Assembly (NCBI GenBank): GCA_965224515.1
Contig: OZ245051.1
Location: 4,008,055 to 4,072,054, forward strand
Source of the DNA: Sedimenticola_A sp040506425
GTDB lineage: Bacteria; Pseudomonadota; Gammaproteobacteria; Chromatiales; Chromatiaceae
Direction: 5' to 3'
Length of the DNA: 64,000 nucleotides
Made by a program: the position numbers and the translations under genes. Below are positions 59,921 through 64,000 of this stretch, in pieces. Below the pieces are notes generated by a model, which saw only the letters and a program-made list of their open reading frames with translations, was not told the DNA's origin and did not search any database. Numbering within the stretch: position 1 is the stretch's first letter; each line of letters begins with the position of its first letter.

Positions 59921-62900
59921 TCAACTGACGGTGATCGTATCCTCTATCAGCAGTGTCACGCTGCCAGCAGCATCCTGGTACTCTGCAAAAGAGTGGCCAT
60001 CGTCAGAAACCACTGTATTGCCTGTTGCCGTCCAGTCACCCGCAATCAGGCCAACCGTATCTGTTGCATCACCAAGTATTTCAAGCAACTGGTTACTGTC
60101 GGTCATGTTGATCACATCATCCACGCTGAGATTGGTCACCGCATGATCGCCTACCGAGAGATCCAGCCTTTCGACATTTGAGATATTATCGATACCGCTG
60201 AAGTCCAGGGCATCATTGGAGGGGACAATCAGCGTATCGAAACCAGTGGTGCCATCAACCGGTGCATTCGCATCGTAATTGAGGGTCACACCATCATGCA
60301 GACCATCTGTCTGGTTGACAAAGAAGGCAACCGACGCGACAGCAGTATCTCCATCTGCATCTTGATAGAGCGCTTTCACAACTTCCTTGAAATCATTGCC
60401 GCTGTTGTTGTCTGCGGATGCAAGGTAGCTGTACTCCCCTGTCTGCATATTCACCTGGAGAATAGCCCCCCGGCCAGTTGTAACGGTTAACAGATCATTG
60501 GATACCTCAGGACTGTTGGTGTCATAAGTGACGGTATCAAGCAGTGCATCGGTATCGTAATCCCTGTGCTCAATGGAGATTTCAAGCACCTGGCCCGGAA
60601 GATCTGCGCCGGGAGTAAAGGAGTTCAGTCCAAAGCCCCCTACGTTGATCTGACCACCAGCCACCTGGGGCACTGTATCCAGAAGCATCTCAACCAACTG
60701 GGATTCATCGGGAATGATGATGGTGTTCTCGCTGCCATCCGGATTCTCCGACGCCACCAGGTCCAGGTAAGTATTGGTGGCACCACTGCCAATGCCGATA
60801 CTGAAAACCTTATCGTAGGTTGTATCTGACCAACTTCTCCAGGCGTTTTCATAGGCAATTATCTCTGCCCTGTCAGAGCTGGTATTCGGGTTTCCGTCAG
60901 ACATGAAGTAGGCAAATGTCTGGTCTGCAACGAAAGCTGCGGGCGCACTATAGCCTGCTTCCAGGCTGATCAGGGGATCGTCATAGTCTGTACCACCTCC
61001 TGCCGCGTACAGGTCGATATGCGCCATGGCATCCGCTGCATTATCGAACCAGGCACTTACACCGTTTGCATTGGTATTGCCGTCTATCTCTGTTGACGAA
61101 TCGAACATCACGATATTGACACGCACCTGCCCCATGGCATCGTAGGTTTCAACAAGCTCACCAACAGCCCGTTTCGCAAGCTCGTAGCGAGAAATCGGGT
61201 TGCCATCAGCATCCAGCACGGTAGAACCCATACTGCCTGACTTATCAAACACGATTGACAGCTCAGTATTGATCGGTACCGGGCGAATAACTGCTGGCTC
61301 CAGATCTCCGCTGACAGGTGCATCATCAACAATGGCCACCTGGAGAGCTGAAGATGAGGACTGACCATCCACATCCTCTACCGTGTAACTGATCACATCG
61401 GTCACCGCGCCGGCGGAGTGGTCTGCCGGATTCTCCAGTGTATAGGTGTAATCACCGGTCAGAACATTGACTACGGCGCTACCCAGTGCAGTGGAAATGG
61501 TGATTTCATCGCCAACTATCGTACTTGAACCACCAAAGGTGGTGATCGCGGCGCCGTCTTCGAGACCGGTATCATTGGCGAACAGGTTGCCGGATATGGC
61601 TTCAGATGCAGCAGCATCAGAACCCGTGGGCAAAGCGCTTTCACTAACAGTCGCTGTATCCGTTACTGCCACGGGGGTATGATCCTTGGTCTCAATAGTC
61701 AACACAGCAGTAGACGAATCCCCGTCTTCATCCGTCAGCGTATAGGTGAATTGATCTTCGAAAACCTGTGTAGTGGGCACACCGTAATTGAGGCTTCTCA
61801 CCTCTATGTCATCGCCTGCGCGCGGCTGGATTGCGATGTACTGGATCAACTGTGTCGAATCGATGTTTGCAGTTACATCCAACACATCATTGCTGTTACC
61901 ACGCATGGACCCGCTTCCAATCAGGCTGCCATCTTCAGCAAAAGCGTACCAGTCGGCCCAATCGTTGTTTCCAAAATCAGTAAGGCCAACAGACACTGTT
62001 GACGCCAGTCCCTCGAGATCGAACACAATGTATTCATCCGCATCAATATCAACATCACTGTTGTTATCTGCATCTACACCCAGATCACCCCCATTGAAAA
62101 CCACGTCGTCTGACCGGCCCTGGGTCAGCAATGCAGCATCCAGACCTGTTCCAGCTGTAGCACCAATGAAAGGCAATTCATTGTTATCAAAAGCGTAGTA
62201 GCCGACATCCGCCCACAGGGACTCATTATTTCCACTACCGGTAATACTACCGGCCACTATTTTTGATTGATAAGTATATGCGCCGTCTGCATCAATGGTG
62301 AGAGTGCCATAGGTCCCATCCAGAACCAGGCTGCCCCCACTGAAGAGTTGGCCATCGACACCACTCAACCAAGCATCGCCAGTAGGCGTATCCACCGCAT
62401 TAACCTGGTCTTGCCCGGTACCGTCGCCGCCCGCACCGGTAACGACATTTCCTGTAATCACACCCTCAACACCGACACTATCATTATCATCAACAGCTAC
62501 TGGCGCTGTATCTGAAACCGTTATGACAAGTGGCAACGTAGTCTGCGCAGTATCCCCGTTAGCTGTCTCCTCTGAGGTAGCAGTTACAGTAAGCGTGTAG
62601 CTGTCACTGACTGCACCACTATCCGCATCTCCAACGAATGTGAGATTATCGAGATTCCATGCAGTCACATCGACCGATGTATTTCCCAGGGTCGCTGTAA
62701 ATGTATTTCCGCCACCATCAGACAGGACCGCCCCCTCGGGTATGTCGGATATTACAATGCTAGCAAGGGTTTCTGATCCGTCCACATCAACCAAAGCTGC
62801 ATCGATGGCTGTCAGCTTGATGGGCGCGCCTTCAACACCCTCGTTTAGGGCAATCGGGTAATATCCGCCGTCACCTGCGATGAGATTGAAGTCTGAATGC

Positions 62901-64000
62901 TGGCCGTCTGCAGCATCTACACTCGCGATATCTGGATACATTGTGAAATTTGCCGTATTGAAAGGTGTTGGTGCACCATTCAAAGTCGCATTCACTGACA
63001 AGTCACCAGGACCGGAGTGATTGTAGATATACATCTCAAAGGTGTAGTAGCCTGTCACAGGCGCTGAAAACACCCCTGCTTCTGTCACTGACATACCTGC
63101 ACCACCACCCGTTGCATTCCTGGTGCCAACTTGACTGGTGTCGTAATCACCCCAGGCATCACCAGTGGTATGGATAAGCACATTGCCACCAACATCAATG
63201 AGTAGAGCGTCATCGTTATAACCATCGAATGAGAGCTGATCTCCTGCCGTTAGATAGATAATTCCCGTCGTCACCTGAATACTATCCTCATCGATATTAT
63301 TTGGCCCATTACCACCATCCCTGTAAGGCTGCGCAACAATATTGCTGACGCCCCCGGCCAAACTGTCTGTAACACCTTCAAGATCAACACTATCTAATCG
63401 ATTAGGAGACTGCCCGGTATTGCTGTAGACAGTCTGAATCAAGCCCACAGTAGTCGGGATGGTCACCTGGTCAAGCAAGCTGGTCCCACCTGCATCCACA
63501 GTGCCATCGACGGTCAGCGTCGGCGCATCGGCTACTGGCTCAATATCGATCGTCATAGTTGCACTGTTACCGGCATTGACACCGTCAGAAGCCTGGTAGG
63601 TGAAGGTGGCAAAGTCCTCTTGCTGATCCCCTACACCCGGGGTTCCGTCATTAAAGGCATTTGTACCAGACTCATGTGGATCAGCAGAACCATCAGATGC
63701 CACATGGGGCATGAAACGCAGGCTTCCTGAATCAATTTCAGCCTTGGTGATGGTTTGATTAGGTGTTACTGCGGCCCAACCTGAAACACCGTTGTACTCA
63801 AGCCGCCCTTCGACGGTCTGAGAGGTAATAACAATCTGCTGCGCAGGACCACCATCGGTATCTGTGTAGTTGAAATCGGTCCAGTCAAAGATGTACGGCG
63901 TATCTTCTGTTCCAGATACTGCGCTGTCGATTACAAATGGCACAGTATCATTATCGGTAATCGTCGTGTTCTGTGTCCCCGTCGCGCTCACCGTCGTGCC
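59921..64000 (-). CDS. Giant type I-secreted repeat adhesin, 3' part (continues beyond the window)
   Basis: About 1,360 residues of the C-terminal part of a LapA/BapA-like surface adhesin; the frame is open to the window edge. In order: the end of a Calx-beta-type repeat (TTITDND, 63950s); a cadherin-like repeat; a PA14-like domain (~63260-62960; LSFDGYNDDALLIDVGG); VCBS/cadherin repeats rich in Asp (DGAYTYQ, TYTLTDEDGDSSTAVLT); a von Willebrand A domain (~61270-60640) with MIDAS motif DKSGSMGS; and a C-terminal type I secretion segment (DTLIVPSNDALDFSGIDNIS). It should be calcium-stabilised. The retention module and any LapG cleavage site lie outside. Confidence 0.9.
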   Translation of the reverse strand, partial: GTTVSATGTQNTTITDNDTVPFVIDSAVSGTEDTPYIFDWTDFNYTDTDGGPAQQIVITSQTVEGRLEYNGVSGWAAVTPNQTITKAEIDSGSLRFMPHVASDGSADPHESGTNAFNDGTPGVGDQQEDFATFTYQASDGVNAGNSATMTIDIEPVADAPTLTVDGTVDAGGTSLLDQVTIPTTVGLIQTVYSNTGQSPNRLDSVDLEGVTDSLAGGVSNIVAQPYRDGGNGPNNIDEDSIQVTTGIIYLTAGDQLSFDGYNDDALLIDVGGNVLIHTTGDAWGDYDTSQVGTRNATGGGAGMSVTEAGVFSAPVTGYYTFEMYIYNHSGPGDLSVNATLNGAPTPFNTANFTMYPDIASVDAADGQHSDFNLIAGDGGYYPIALNEGVEGAPIKLTAIDAALVDVDGSETLASIVISDIPEGAVLSDGGGNTFTATLGNTSVDVTAWNLDNLTFVGDADSGAVSDSYTLTVTATSEETANGDTAQTTLPLVITVSDTAPVAVDDNDSVGVEGVITGNVVTGAGGDGTGQDQVNAVDTPTGDAWLSGVDGQLFSGGSLVLDGTYGTLTIDADGAYTYQSKIVAGSITGSGNNESLWADVGYYAFDNNELPFIGATAGTGLDAALLTQGRSDDVVFNGGDLGVDADNNSDVDIDADEYIVFDLEGLASTVSVGLTDFGNNDWADWYAFAEDGSLIGSGSMRGNSNDVLDVTANIDSTQLIQYIAIQPRAGDDIEVRSLNYGVPTTQVFEDQFTYTLTDEDGDSSTAVLTIETKDHTPVAVTDTATVSESALPTGSDAAASEAISGNLFANDTGLEDGAAITTFGGSSTIVGDEITISTALGSAVVNVLTGDYTYTLENPADHSAGAVTDVISYTVEDVDGQSSSSALQVAIVDDAPVSGDLEPAVIRPVPINTELSIVFDKSGSMGSTVLDADGNPISRYELAKRAVGELVETYDAMGQVRVNIVMFDSSTEIDGNTNANGVSAWFDNAADAMAHIDLYAAGGGTDYDDPLISLEAGYSAPAAFVADQTFAYFMSDGNPNTSSDRAEIIAYENAWRSWSDTTYDKVFSIGIGSGATNTYLDLVASENPDGSENTIIIPDESQLVEMLLDTVPQVAGGQINVGGFGLNSFTPGADLPGQVLEISIEHRDYDTDALLDTVTYDTNSPEVSNDLLTVTTGRGAILQVNMQTGEYSYLASADNNSGNDFKEVVKALYQDADGDTAVASVAFFVNQTDGLHDGVTLNYDANAPVDGTTGFDTLIVPSNDALDFSGIDNISNVERLDLSVGDHAVTNLSVDDVINMTDSNQLLEILGDATDTVGLIAGDWTATGNTVVSDDGHSFAEYQDAAGSVTLLIEDTITVS

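Noticed and set aside
59921..64000. CRISPR-like periodic repeats within the adhesin
   Set aside because: The periodicity is at the protein level (cadherin/VCBS repeats); no short identical direct repeats with unique spacers were seen here or elsewhere in the window.

Overview
The window looks like the chromosome of a gammaproteobacterium. Housekeeping blocks keep gammaproteobacterial order (ndk-rlmN-pilW-rodZ-hisS-yfgM-bamB-der; dnaX-ybaB-recR next to the 4.5S RNA gene; guaB-guaA divergent from xseA), and there are a RelA-type ppGpp synthetase, a LiuR-like MerR regulator and type IV pilus genes. A Chromatiales/Sedimenticola-like sulfur oxidiser is my guess only; no gene here proves it.

Layout. 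1-5 kb: a PAP2 phosphatase fragment, uvrB, an aminotransferase and a FimT/GspH pseudopilin. 5.0-6.2 kb: tRNA-Asn followed by a lone MYG1-family gene and then a second copy of the tRNA 3' end, a minimal island-like structure. 6.2-16.4 kb: seven genes for exported proteins (three with CARDB domains, one S8 peptidase, one Ig-like protein, one outer-membrane beta-barrel, one small unknown), the least explained part of the window. 17-22 kb: a SAP-like small protein, then an operon with an unknown protein, a Ser/Thr kinase fused to a cyclic-nucleotide-binding domain, an RDD membrane protein and a SprT-like metalloprotease, then a B12/radical-SAM protein. 22-31 kb: a MerR regulator, HIT protein, recR-ybaB-dnaX, 4.5S RNA, carboxynorspermidine polyamine genes and a small yajD operon. 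31-37 kb: a substrate-binding protein, an RpfC-like hybrid kinase, a LysR regulator that seems to start at ATC, tRNA-Ser with a duplicated trailer, two gene relics and mltF. 37-46 kb: tadA, guaAB, xseA, an 836-bp gene-free block bounded by inverted repeats, a Bcr/CflA pump and glutamate dehydrogenase. 46.1-47.2 kb: a decayed integron, with a yefM-yoeB toxin-antitoxin cassette, attC-like sites, an IS3 remnant and the C-terminal end of an integron integrase. 47-58 kb: the der-to-ndk block (ispG is absent from its usual place) and relA. 58-64 kb: a TolC-type protein with an extra C-terminal domain and the 3' part of a giant type I-secreted adhesin that runs off the window.

How the genes work together. 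The adhesin and TolC protein probably form one surface-adhesion secretion unit. The S8 peptidase, Ig-like protein and beta-barrel form an operon and may act on the neighbouring CARDB proteins. The kinase operon is likely a cytoplasmic signalling unit with a membrane partner. Short mobile traces recur: two families of dispersed palindromes, two tRNA-derived duplications and the integron scar. Two genes (LysR regulator, Ser/Thr kinase) lack any ATG/GTG/TTG that would preserve their conserved N-termini.
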